Source: JADCCX01 sp051649305
GTDB lineage: Bacteria; Pseudomonadota; Alphaproteobacteria; Rhizobiales; Beijerinckiaceae
NCBI GenBank assembly: GCA_051649305.1
Contig: JBOFGV010000019.1
Coordinates: 36,140 to 100,139 of the forward strand
Reading direction: 5' to 3'
Length of the DNA: 64,000 nt
In this document: positions 52,862 to 61,416 of the stretch, piece after piece
Layout: every line of letters begins with the position of its first letter
How positions within the stretch are numbered: the first letter of the stretch is position 1
The notes under the pieces: generated by a model
Told to the model about the DNA's origin: nothing
Seen by the model: the letters and a program-made list of their open reading frames with translations, nothing else
Databases searched by the model: none
Program-made: the position numbers and the translations under genes

Positions 52862-54526
52862 ATGTCTTTTATTGAGGTATCCAGAATTCAGTTCTACAGC
52901 GGTCTTGCGTTCAGCAGCATCAGCCAAATCAATTTTATCGGCACAAATAACAAAAGCGTAACATTTTCATCGTCGCATGCCGCTGGGAGTTTCATATCCA
53001 ACGCAGTTGCTATCTCTGGATCGTCCCTCCAGGCATTTTCCAGTGACAGAATTTTTGTTTCCGTTGAAGCAGGCGCAACATTTTCTGCTTTGGGCTGGAC
53101 TTTTACCAACTGGCAAGAGGGCTTTGACGACGTCACATTTACAGGCACAACATCAGCTGAGACGATTTATGGGCCAAATTCTGATGTCTTTTTCAAATCG
53201 GGAGGCGGTGCAGACACACTTGTTGGTGGCTCAGGCTACGATACTTTTTCTTTCACAGGATCCAGTTTTTCCGCCGTGCCAGCCCCCGGGCTTTCTATCA
53301 ATGGCGGTGGAGGCTCAGACAGCTTGCTGTTGTCTGGCGATGGCAGCACTTATGATTTCACCCAAGTTTCGCTCACCTCTGTGGAGGCCATGACATTCAC
53401 GGGCGGCACGTTGACTGCAAGGTTTTTGTCCTCGCAATTTGGTGCGGGCGGCATAACAATAGTTGCCCCAAACAACACGCAGGTTGATCTCACTGTGGTT
53501 GGTGGTGCCTTTGACTTTTCAGCCCTGACTCTGATCAATGGCTGGAACGCAAACAGCATTATCCGGATATCTGGCTCTTTTGCAGCAGAATCACTCACAG
53601 GCACGGCCGGTGCTAATGAGCTTAATGGATTGGATGGCGACGATTTACTCGCTGGCCTTGGGGGCAACGATACTCTGAGTGGTGGCGTTGGAAACGACAC
53701 ACTGGATGGCGGCAGTGGCAACGACTTTATCAATGGTGGCGCTGGCAACGACCTCCTGACCGGCGGCACGGGCAATGATACCTTCGTCGTCGACAGCAAT
53801 CTAGACAGCATCTACGAGATCTTTGGCGAAGGCACGGATACGGTCAACTCGAGCGCTGCTTTCACCCAGCTTGATGCTGGCCTGACCCTCGAAAACCTGA
53901 CCTACACAGGCACGGCTGGCGGCACACTCTATGGCAATTCCCTGGGCAATATTCTGACCGGCGGGATCAATTCAGATAATCTCAACGGCTTCTTCGGCGT
54001 GGACGTGCTCTACGGTGGTGGTGGCGATGACTACCTCTACATCGATGAGCAGGACTTCCTGAACGGTGGCGCTGGCTATGATGCTGTCTACATTCAAACC
54101 ATCGTCGGAACCACGCTCAATGTCGGCCTTTCGCAGGTTGAGTTTGTGGTCGGCTACACCGGCAATGATGTGCTCAATGGTTCCACATCTACTGTCAGTG
54201 TTGCTCTGGTCGGAGGCGGCGGGGCAGATACGATCACCGGCGGCAGCGCCAGTGACTACCTCTATGGCAGTGCAGGCGCTGATGTCTTCCGCGTCACGGC
54301 CAACGCACAGTATGATGCGATCCTCGATTTTGTTGATACCGGTGGCACTGATGATGACAAGATCAGTGTTAGTGCACTTGGCGCAAGCTTCGACACGATT
54401 GCCGAAATCCTTGCGGCTACAACGGACTATTCCGGAACATCAGTGATCGATTTTGGCGGTGGCAACCAGCTTTATCTCTTCCAGATTGCGAAGACGAGCC
54501 TGACAGCGGATGATTTCATTTTCTAG
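52862..54526 (+). CDS. RTX protein 2
   Basis: The 554-residue product has no signal peptide. The N-terminal 100 residues are unique. RTX-like nonapeptides then appear (GGGADTLVGGSGYDTF and a longer block near residue 250: GGNDTLSGGVGNDTLDGG). Module copy C (53789-54211) follows, then the tail ending LTADDFIF. It shares its C-terminal 245 residues with RTX protein 1 almost exactly. It is a probable type I secreted calcium-binding protein. AGG lies 6 nt before the ATG at 52862. GC content is close to that of the window, unlike the N-terminus of RTX protein 1. Confidence 0.87.
   Translation: MSFIEVSRIQFYSGLAFSSISQINFIGTNNKSVTFSSSHAAGSFISNAVAISGSSLQAFSSDRIFVSVEAGATFSALGWTFTNWQEGFDDVTFTGTTSAETIYGPNSDVFFKSGGGADTLVGGSGYDTFSFTGSSFSAVPAPGLSINGGGGSDSLLLSGDGSTYDFTQVSLTSVEAMTFTGGTLTARFLSSQFGAGGITIVAPNNTQVDLTVVGGAFDFSALTLINGWNANSIIRISGSFAAESLTGTAGANELNGLDGDDLLAGLGGNDTLSGGVGNDTLDGGSGNDFINGGAGNDLLTGGTGNDTFVVDSNLDSIYEIFGEGTDTVNSSAAFTQLDAGLTLENLTYTGTAGGTLYGNSLGNILTGGINSDNLNGFFGVDVLYGGGGDDYLYIDEQDFLNGGAGYDAVYIQTIVGTTLNVGLSQVEFVVGYTGNDVLNGSTSTVSVALVGGGGADTITGGSASDYLYGSAGADVFRVTANAQYDAILDFVDTGGTDDDKISVSALGASFDTIAEILAATTDYSGTSVIDFGGGNQLYLFQIAKTSLTADDFIF
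53789..54211 (+). repeat. RTX module copy C
   Basis: Third 141-codon module, in RTX protein 2. The distance from its start to the gene end equals that of copy B in RTX protein 1 (both 738 nt), so module plus tail were duplicated as one block. Confidence 0.85.
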
Positions 54527-54651
54527 CGGTTCGATCAGAGCGCTTTGAGTGTAGAAAGAAGCTGAAAAACGGATGACCTCGGTGCACTTGCTGCACGGCA
54601 CCAGTCGTGGTCAAACGTCAATCGAAGGGGATAGCGATGTAGCTTTCCGTT

Positions 54652-55275
54652 TCAGCGATCAACGGCCAGCGGTGTTGCCTTCTCTGTCGCAAGGCCTGCG
54701 TCTATCCACAGATCTGTGCCTTCGCGAAACCAGTGAACATTGGCGTAGCCAAAACTGATTGCGCGGCGGGCGGCATTCCACGACACCCAGCAATCTGCGA
54801 TGCAGTAGAAAACAATTGGTCTCTGAGGGCTGTTGTTTGTCAGCTGTGCAAGCAATTCTCGCAGCTGTTGATCCTGCCGTGCGGTCAGCCGTCCGCGCCC
54901 CATATCAGGCAACCAGTGTGAGCCGGGAATGTTGTAGCGCGCCGGGGCCTTGTAAAACAGCCCGAACGACAACTGCTCCCGCCAATCCGGATCATTGTTC
55001 AGAACATCCAGCAGAACCGGATTTTCCTGCGCTATCATTGCCTCAAGCCTGTCAAGGCCAACCCGCGTTCCCCCGGGGATGCTTTCAGGAACGTCCTGTC
55101 TCATGGCATTGAGGCGATAACCTGTTTTTGGATCAAAAAGATCTGAAGGCCCACGCATCTCCCTCCATGACAACGCAAGTATCGCGGCAACAACAAGTGT
55201 TACCGCAAGCAGGCAGCGAGCCAGACTGACAGAATTCCAGAACGATGCTCGCACGAGGTTGGTAGGCGTACCCAT
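54652..55275 (-). CDS. Rhodanese-like protein, PQQ-associated CXXCW-type family
   Basis: The 207-residue product has an N-terminal membrane helix (LARCLLAVTLVVAAILALSW) and a rhodanese-like domain with VLLDVLNNDP. Its C-terminal block YCIADCWVSWNAARRA, then VHWFREGTDLWIDAG, matches the family named PQQ-dependent catabolism-associated CXXCW protein. The cysteines here are spaced C-x3-C-W. It is probably periplasm-facing. No PQQ or quinoprotein dehydrogenase gene is near. The ATG at 55275 has no strong Shine-Dalgarno sequence; TTG at 55287 is an alternative. Confidence 0.75.
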   Translation of the reverse strand: MGTPTNLVRASFWNSVSLARCLLAVTLVVAAILALSWREMRGPSDLFDPKTGYRLNAMRQDVPESIPGGTRVGLDRLEAMIAQENPVLLDVLNNDPDWREQLSFGLFYKAPARYNIPGSHWLPDMGRGRLTARQDQQLRELLAQLTNNSPQRPIVFYCIADCWVSWNAARRAISFGYANVHWFREGTDLWIDAGLATEKATPLAVDR

Positions 55276-55469
55276 GTCGACGCACAATTGCAGAGGAATC
55301 CAAAGAAGTTCTTATCGAGCTGGAAATTTCTCACGTTGCCCGCAAGCGGTGGCAAGACATAATGAAACACTACGAGAGCAGGAGCTGATCCAGAAACGGT
55401 CATTTGTGGGATAAGTGCAGCATGGTCATTCCAGTTTACCCCGCCCTTCCCTTGCGCTAGCTTGCGCGG

Positions 55470-55841
55470 ATGAAAACCATCGCCACCGCGCTTCTTCTCC
55501 TCGTGCTTGCCTCGCACATCGGCTTTCTCGTGATGGAGATGTTCTTTTGGACATCGCCTTTCGTGATGAAGACCTTCAACCTCACGCCGGAGTTTGCGCA
55601 GGCCTCCAAGGCGATGGCGGCCAATCAGGGGCTCTATAACGGCTTTCTGGCTGCTGGTCTCTTCTGGGGTTGGCTCAAGGGCGATGATGGCTTTGCGCTC
55701 AAGGTGTTTTTTCTGTCCTGCGTAATTGTGGCAGGCATTGTTGGGGCACTGACGGTGAAGATGTCCATCCTGTTTGTGCAGGGCCTGCCTGCCGCGCTGG
55801 CTCTTGGCGCACTGTTCGCCTCGCGAAACAGCAAAGCCTGA
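55470..55841 (+). CDS. DUF1304 membrane protein
   Basis: The 123-residue product has four membrane helices and matches DUF1304: ASHIGFLVMEMFFWTSPFVM, MAANQGLYNGFLAAGLFWGW and a C-terminal FVQGLPAALALGALFA. Function is unknown. The YkgJ-like gene starts 8 nt after its stop, so they are co-transcribed. Confidence 0.87.
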   Translation: MKTIATALLLLVLASHIGFLVMEMFFWTSPFVMKTFNLTPEFAQASKAMAANQGLYNGFLAAGLFWGWLKGDDGFALKVFFLSCVIVAGIVGALTVKMSILFVQGLPAALALGALFASRNSKA

Positions 55842-55848
55842 TACCACC

Positions 55849-56385
55849 ATGGGACAGGCCAAGCGGCGGCGTGACGCGGGCGAGCGTGTATCCTGGTGCC
55901 GCACCTGCACGCTTTGCTGCGTGCTGCCCGAGATCATGGCGCTTGAAAAGCCGATGTATCGCCCTTGTGCCCACATCGCCAACAAAGGGTGCAGCCTCTT
56001 TGGCAATGACGAACGCCCCAAAGCCTGTGTCGCCTATGAATGTGCTTATCTGAGCGCCCGTATGACAGATGCGCCTGAACGAAACAGCATCCCGCATCCG
56101 CTCGATGCAGGCGCGTACTTTCATCGTGATCCTGTCGAAAATGCGATTGTGCTGTTTGTTGATCCGGCAAAGCCAGAAGCCTGGAAACGCTCGGCCATAC
56201 CCGGATTGCTGCGCCCTGCTATTGCCGCTGGCCAGACACTGGTGATCTTCGATCGCGGGCGGCAATTGACCGTGTCAACTCAAGCCATTTTTGACATGAT
56301 CCTGTCGCGCGACTTTGTTGCTTTTGCTGAGAGCGAAGGTCGCCCGCTGGATATCAACAGCTTTGCAGAATGGCAGACTGTTTGA
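55849..56385 (+). CDS. YkgJ-family cysteine-cluster protein
   Basis: The 178-residue product has eight cysteines in its first 70 residues (WCRTCTLCC, PCAH, GCSLF, ACVAYEC), the YkgJ zinc/iron-chelating pattern. The rest is a mixed alpha/beta domain. It probably binds zinc or an Fe-S cluster. The ATG at 55849 is chosen because an upstream frame overlaps DUF1304 fully. Function is unknown. Confidence 0.8.
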   Translation: MGQAKRRRDAGERVSWCRTCTLCCVLPEIMALEKPMYRPCAHIANKGCSLFGNDERPKACVAYECAYLSARMTDAPERNSIPHPLDAGAYFHRDPVENAIVLFVDPAKPEAWKRSAIPGLLRPAIAAGQTLVIFDRGRQLTVSTQAIFDMILSRDFVAFAESEGRPLDINSFAEWQTV

Positions 56386-56651
56386 GGGCTCCTGCTTATG
56401 GGCAAAGGCTGCCAGTTCTTGAAACGTTACCTTCAGAAAACCTGCAACACATGACTGCAAACTTCCGCAAAGTCATAGCCAACAACACTGGAAAAGAGCC
56501 ATTTATGACGCAAAAGCAGCGCGTCAGCTAAACTTTTCTGTACCATACTGGTACTTCGCTTTATATTTTTCTTAACCAGCGGCCAATTTTTGATCTATGC
56601 AAAAGATCAAAGAAGTTGTGATTCGGCGACTTCGAAGAGGCAGTACTTGTT

Positions 56652-57998
56652 ATGCTCACAATCAGCAGAGTTGCATTTTTGGCTGCCGCTGTCGTGGTCT
56701 CAGCGCCAGCAAGCGCGGAGACATTGCAGTCCGTTGTCAAAAGGACGCTTGCGACAAATCCTGATCTGAAGGCGCTTCAATTCAACCGTCAGGCCATTGA
56801 TCAGGAGCTGGAAGCCGCCAAAGGGCTGGGCCGCCCCTCGGTTGATGTGCGCGCCGCCGTTGGCCATCGCAGCACCGAGACATCAAGCCTGCCGGGAGGC
56901 GGAGCGCGGTCTTCGCGAGACAGAAACCGCGCGGAAGCAGGTATCTCCGTAAGCCAGCGTTTGTTTGATGGGTATGAAACGCAATCGCAGGTCCTGCGTC
57001 AGACGGAGCGTGTGAACTCTGCCCGCTCGCGTGTATCTGACACCGCCAATTCCATCGCCTTGCAGACCACACAGGCGTTTCTCGAATTGCAGCGCACATC
57101 GCAGGTGCGCGCCATCGCAGACCAGAACGTGAAGGCGCATGAGGAACTGCTTGGCAAGGTCAAGGCCCGTTCGGATGGTGGGCGTGGTGCATCCTCCGAA
57201 GTGTCGCAAGCTCAGGCACGCCTTCAGGCTGCCCGCGCAGCGCGTGTCGAGGCTGATGCCCGCCACAAGGATGCGGTATCGTTGTTCATTGCCGTTGTCG
57301 GCACCAAGCCTCCCGCAAAACTGACGCCTGGCCCTGCCCCTGTGAAGCGCTTGCCAAAGAGCGTTGATTCAGCCGTTGCACAAGCCCAGAAGGGCGCTCC
57401 AGCCATCATTGCACGCATGTTTGATGCTTCGGCAGCCACTGCTGCCATCGGTGTTGCAAAGGCTGAGTTCTATCCGAAGATTACGGCAGAGCTTTCTGCC
57501 GATTATGCCTATGATGTGGACCGCACCTATGGTCGCAGGGCCGAAGCCTCCGCCATGGTGGTCTACCGCCAGAACCTTTATCGCGGTGGCATCGATACAG
57601 CCCGCGTTCGTGAAGCACATGCCCGCGCCTCGGAAGCACAGGCATCCGCTGATCTCATGCGCCGCACCGTAGAGCGTGAAGTGCGCCTTTCATGGACAGC
57701 CATGCATTCTGCCCGCACCAGAGCAGAAATCATTGCTCGCCAGCTTGAGCAGAACAAAACAGTGATTGCGGCTTACAAGGAGCAGTTTGAGCTTGGCCAG
57801 AGAACATTGCTCGATATTCTGGATATCCAGAACGAGATGTTCGTGAACTCCACCACCCGCACAACGGAAACATTTGTCAGCGAATACAATGTCTACCGAG
57901 TGTTGGCGGCCATGGGTCAACTGGTTCCTGCCCTTGGCGCAAACTATCCGGATGATGCGACACGCCGCCCCCTGCCGTCGGGTGCTATTCTTCCCTGA
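56652..57998 (+). CDS. TolC-family outer-membrane protein of the type I secretion set
   Basis: The 448-residue product has a signal peptide (residues 1-22, ending ASAET). It shows the two OEP repeats of TolC: long helices with NPDLKALQFNRQAIDQELEA, LGRPSVDVRAAVG, VSQRLFDGYETQSQV and the second-half LGQRTLLDILDIQNE. It would form the outer-membrane channel. GAGG lies 11 nt before the ATG. The ABC exporter gene follows after 129 nt. It most resembles the LapE/AggA-type channels of adhesin systems by context. Confidence 0.88.
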   Translation: MLTISRVAFLAAAVVVSAPASAETLQSVVKRTLATNPDLKALQFNRQAIDQELEAAKGLGRPSVDVRAAVGHRSTETSSLPGGGARSSRDRNRAEAGISVSQRLFDGYETQSQVLRQTERVNSARSRVSDTANSIALQTTQAFLELQRTSQVRAIADQNVKAHEELLGKVKARSDGGRGASSEVSQAQARLQAARAARVEADARHKDAVSLFIAVVGTKPPAKLTPGPAPVKRLPKSVDSAVAQAQKGAPAIIARMFDASAATAAIGVAKAEFYPKITAELSADYAYDVDRTYGRRAEASAMVVYRQNLYRGGIDTARVREAHARASEAQASADLMRRTVEREVRLSWTAMHSARTRAEIIARQLEQNKTVIAAYKEQFELGQRTLLDILDIQNEMFVNSTTRTTETFVSEYNVYRVLAAMGQLVPALGANYPDDATRRPLPSGAILP

Positions 57999-58026
57999 CA
58001 GCTTCTACCCCGACAGATTTTCCTGA

Positions 58027-58047
58027 GGTAACGTCACTGACGTAACC
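58027..58047. promoter_or_regulatory. Near-perfect palindrome upstream of the ABC exporter gene
   Basis: GGTAACGTCA-C-TGACGTAACC is a 10-1-10 inverted repeat with one mismatch, located 81-101 nt before the GTG start at 58128. It could be a regulator site. No transcription factor gene is adjacent to suggest which. Confidence 0.45.
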
Positions 58048-58127
58048 TTGCGTTAACCATAAAGCTGCTTGATCCAGAGTGTAGAAATGTCCGCTTTGCG
58101 GATGCTTCCTGCGTGAGGATTTCAGCT

Positions 58128-59942
58128 GTGACGACTCAGGGGCCAGATATTCAGGAATTGCAGACGCGGCTGAAGCAGGCCTACAGCGCTGAAGCAACAT
58201 CACCTGTCACTGCTACAGCTTTCAGAAAGCGGGATTTTATTGCCGGTCACGCAGGCATCTACAGCCGCGCCGTTCTTGCAACCATCGCTATCAATGTGCT
58301 GGCGCTGGCTGGGTCGCTGGTCGTGATGAATGTCTATGATCGCGTTCTGCCCAATCAGGCGATGGAAACGCTGACAGCCCTGATGATTGGCGCAGGCCTT
58401 GCCGCGTTGTTCGAATTTTCACTGCGCATGCTGCGCGGCATTCTGATTGATGCTGCCAGCCAGGAAACCGACCTGCGCATGGCGGATCATCTGTTTGCCC
58501 GCGTTGTGGGCGCAAGGCTTGGTTCCGTGCAAGGTTCAACCGGCGTGCGCATCAACACGATGCGCGAGTTTGAAACCCTGCGCGAGTTCTTCACATCCTC
58601 GACCATGACAGCGCTCGGTGATCTGCCTTTCGCAGCGCTGTTCATTCTGGTCATAGCGATTGTCGCTGGCCCGCTTGTGGCCGTGCCTCTGGTTGTCATT
58701 CCGCTGGTGATGCTGGCAAGCCTCGCATTGCATAAACCCTTGGCGCGGCTGACTGCGCAGAGCTTTCAGGACACCGCCCAGAAGAACGCTGTGCTGGTTG
58801 AAACCCTTGTTGGCCTCGATACGATCAAGGCACTCAATGCTGAGCCATGGGCACAAAACCTGTGGAACCGCTCCATGCAGGAGCATGTACGCGTTGGACT
58901 GCGCACACGCCTGCTGATGGCGTTGGGGCAGAATTTCATCCAGCTCGTACAGGGCACTGCAACGCTGGCCCTGCTCACCTACGGTGTCATTCTGGTTGGT
59001 CGTGGCGATGTCACCGGTGGCGCGCTGATGGCATCCATGACACTGATGGGCCGCATCCTCTCGCCTGTTGCTCAGGGCGCGATGATCATTGGTCGCCTGC
59101 ATCATATCAAGGTGGCCTGGAATGCGCTTCGTCAGATGGCTGAAGCACCGCAGGAAAGGCCTGAGAACGCTGAGTTCGTGCAGCCAGCAACAGCACTGAC
59201 AAGCTTTGCACTGGAGCAGGTTCGCTTCGCCTATGCTCTTGATGCTCCCCCTGCCCTCAACGATATCAGCCTCTCCATCCGCTCGGGTGAAAAGGTGGCG
59301 TTGATTGGTGGTATCGGCTGCGGCAAAAGCACCATTCTCAAATTGCTCATGAAACTGCATGAGCCACAATCCGGACGCTTGCTGACGCAAGGTCTTGCTT
59401 TCAACGGCATCGACCCGACGCTGCTGCGCAACCAGATTGGCTATGTCGATCAGAACCCAACGCTCTTTGCTGGAACAATCCGCAGCAATCTTTCGCTGCA
59501 TCGTCCTCAGGCAACTGATGCGGAGATTATCGCGGCCTGTGAAGCAGCCGGTGCGCTCAGCTGGATAAGCCGCACACCACGCGGTTTTGACAGCCGCATT
59601 GGCGAGCGTGGCCAAGGCCTTTCAGGTGGGCAGCGCCAGTCATTGGCCCTTGCCCGCGCATTGGTCGGCAATCCGCCTACCCTCGTGCTGGATGAACCAA
59701 CCAGCGACATGGACGGGCGCACGGAGCTTGATGTTGTCAAACGCCTGAGCGCAACGCTCGCCGGTCGCACGCTCATTCTCGTCACCCACAAGCCTGCATT
59801 GCTGGATCTGGTCGATCGCCTGATTGTGCTGGATCAAGGCAAGATCGTCGCTCATGGCCCGAAGGCTGACGTAATGGAGCAGTTGCGCAAGCGTCAGGCG
59901 GCTATGGATTCCGCAACCACACCGGGAGCGCGCGTAGCATGA
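58128..59942 (+). CDS. Type I secretion ABC exporter (permease/ATPase)
   Basis: The 604-residue product has a short cytosolic N-terminus of about 50 residues in place of a C39-like domain. Then five or six membrane helices follow (residues 50-290). The ATPase domain has Walker A GGIGCGKST, signature LSGGQRQSLALARAL, Walker B LVLDEPTS and the H-loop VTHK. GTG at 58128 is chosen because GAGGA lies 8 nt upstream; GTG at 58113 is too close to it. The membrane-fusion protein overlaps its stop by 4 nt. Likely cargo is the adhesin next door and perhaps the two RTX proteins. Confidence 0.92.
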   Translation: MTTQGPDIQELQTRLKQAYSAEATSPVTATAFRKRDFIAGHAGIYSRAVLATIAINVLALAGSLVVMNVYDRVLPNQAMETLTALMIGAGLAALFEFSLRMLRGILIDAASQETDLRMADHLFARVVGARLGSVQGSTGVRINTMREFETLREFFTSSTMTALGDLPFAALFILVIAIVAGPLVAVPLVVIPLVMLASLALHKPLARLTAQSFQDTAQKNAVLVETLVGLDTIKALNAEPWAQNLWNRSMQEHVRVGLRTRLLMALGQNFIQLVQGTATLALLTYGVILVGRGDVTGGALMASMTLMGRILSPVAQGAMIIGRLHHIKVAWNALRQMAEAPQERPENAEFVQPATALTSFALEQVRFAYALDAPPALNDISLSIRSGEKVALIGGIGCGKSTILKLLMKLHEPQSGRLLTQGLAFNGIDPTLLRNQIGYVDQNPTLFAGTIRSNLSLHRPQATDAEIIAACEAAGALSWISRTPRGFDSRIGERGQGLSGGQRQSLALARALVGNPPTLVLDEPTSDMDGRTELDVVKRLSATLAGRTLILVTHKPALLDLVDRLIVLDQGKIVAHGPKADVMEQLRKRQAAMDSATTPGARVA

Positions 59943-61237
59943 CAAAATCTCCTGCCCCCTCCCGTGACAGCCTTGCCAACACAGCGCGCTGGGCCAAGAC
60001 AACAACAATCGCTCTGACAGGACTTGTCGCCGCCTTTTGTGGCTGGGCCGCCATGGCCAAGGTGGAAGAGGTGACGCGCGGCGAAGGCAAGATCATTCCA
60101 GCCAGCCGCATCCAGATCGTGCAAAATCTTGAAGGTGGCATTGTCCGCCAGATCAGCACCAAAGAAGGCGCGGTTGTGAATGCAGGTGATGTCATCATCA
60201 ACATTGACACAACCGGCGCAGGATCAAGCTTCGAGGAGCGGCGCGAAAAGCTGATTGGCTTGCGCGCCGTTGTCGCCAGATTGTCCGCGCAGGCAGAAGG
60301 CACTGCTCTCGCCATGCCTGATGATATTCTGACCGACAGGCCAAAGCTCGCACATGAACAGCAGGAGCTTTACACCAACCGCATCAGGGAAATCGAGGCA
60401 GCGCTTGCAGGCTTTGATCTGCAGGCCAGTCAGCGCCGGCAGGAGATTGTCGAGGTCAAGGCCAAGATCCAGAACCTAACAAAATCCGTGCAGATCGCCA
60501 AAGATGAAATCGACCTGACCCGCCCGCTGGTGCAGCGCGGCGCTGCTGCCCGCATCGAGTTGATCCGCCTTGAAGCACGGTTGAACGAAACCTCTGGAGC
60601 GCTTGAAGCTGCCACCCTCGCCGTGCCGCGCGTGGAGCAGGCTCTTGCTGAAGTCATCACCAAGCGGCGCGAAAAAGAACTCAATGAGAAAGCAGAAGTG
60701 CGCCAGCAACTGGCTGAGGCACGCGTGCAAACCTCGGCGCTGGAACAGTCGATCAAAGGGGATGCTGACCGGGTGGAGCGTGCCGATGTGCGCGCCCCCG
60801 TGACAGGTCTCGTCAAAACATTGCACGTCAGCACCATTGGACAGATCATCAAACCGGGCATGGACATTGTCGAAATTGTCCCCACCGATTCAGCCCTGAT
60901 TGTCGAAGCGCGCGTGCGCCCGCAGGACATTGCCTTTCTGCGTCCCAACCTCGATGCCATCGTGCGTCTCAGCGCCTATGACTACACGCTATACGGAACA
61001 CTGAAAGCCAAGGTTGAGCACATCGGTGCAGACTCGATCACGACCGAAAAAGGCGAAACCTATTATCTGGTACGGGCCAGAACGGACCGCGCACAACTGC
61101 AGAAAGATGGCAAAAACCTGCCAATCCTCCCAGGCATGGTCGCCAGTATGGATATTCTGACAGGTGAGAAAACCATTCTGAACTATCTATTGCGCCCCCT
61201 CTCACGCATGCGAAACGAGGCTTTGCGTGAGCGATGA
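59939..61237 (+). CDS. HlyD-family membrane-fusion protein
   Basis: The 432-residue product has one membrane helix (about residues 22-40, TIALTGLVAAFCGWAAMA) and a biotinyl-lipoyl-like segment (KIIPASRIQIVQNLEGGIVRQ, split in the protein as two halves). Long coiled coils follow (residues 130-280), then a second beta segment (DVRAPVTGLVKTLHVSTIGQ). It bridges the ABC exporter and the TolC-like channel. It starts at ATG 59939, overlapping the exporter stop (ATGA), so the two are coupled. Confidence 0.93.
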   Translation: MTKSPAPSRDSLANTARWAKTTTIALTGLVAAFCGWAAMAKVEEVTRGEGKIIPASRIQIVQNLEGGIVRQISTKEGAVVNAGDVIINIDTTGAGSSFEERREKLIGLRAVVARLSAQAEGTALAMPDDILTDRPKLAHEQQELYTNRIREIEAALAGFDLQASQRRQEIVEVKAKIQNLTKSVQIAKDEIDLTRPLVQRGAAARIELIRLEARLNETSGALEAATLAVPRVEQALAEVITKRREKELNEKAEVRQQLAEARVQTSALEQSIKGDADRVERADVRAPVTGLVKTLHVSTIGQIIKPGMDIVEIVPTDSALIVEARVRPQDIAFLRPNLDAIVRLSAYDYTLYGTLKAKVEHIGADSITTEKGETYYLVRARTDRAQLQKDGKNLPILPGMVASMDILTGEKTILNYLLRPLSRMRNEALRER

Positions 61238-61416
61238 AAGAAGATGCACACTGTCAGGCGCAGTATAACGGCAATTTTTCTATTCCATTTTCATTCTTTA
61301 AAAAGCGTTTTTGCAATCAACCGACGCCTCCTTGAGAGAACTTTAACCATAACTTCCTAGGGTGAGTCAGCTATCATCACACCCGTGATGTGTCTTACCT
61401 TGCGTCAGGTTGCGTC

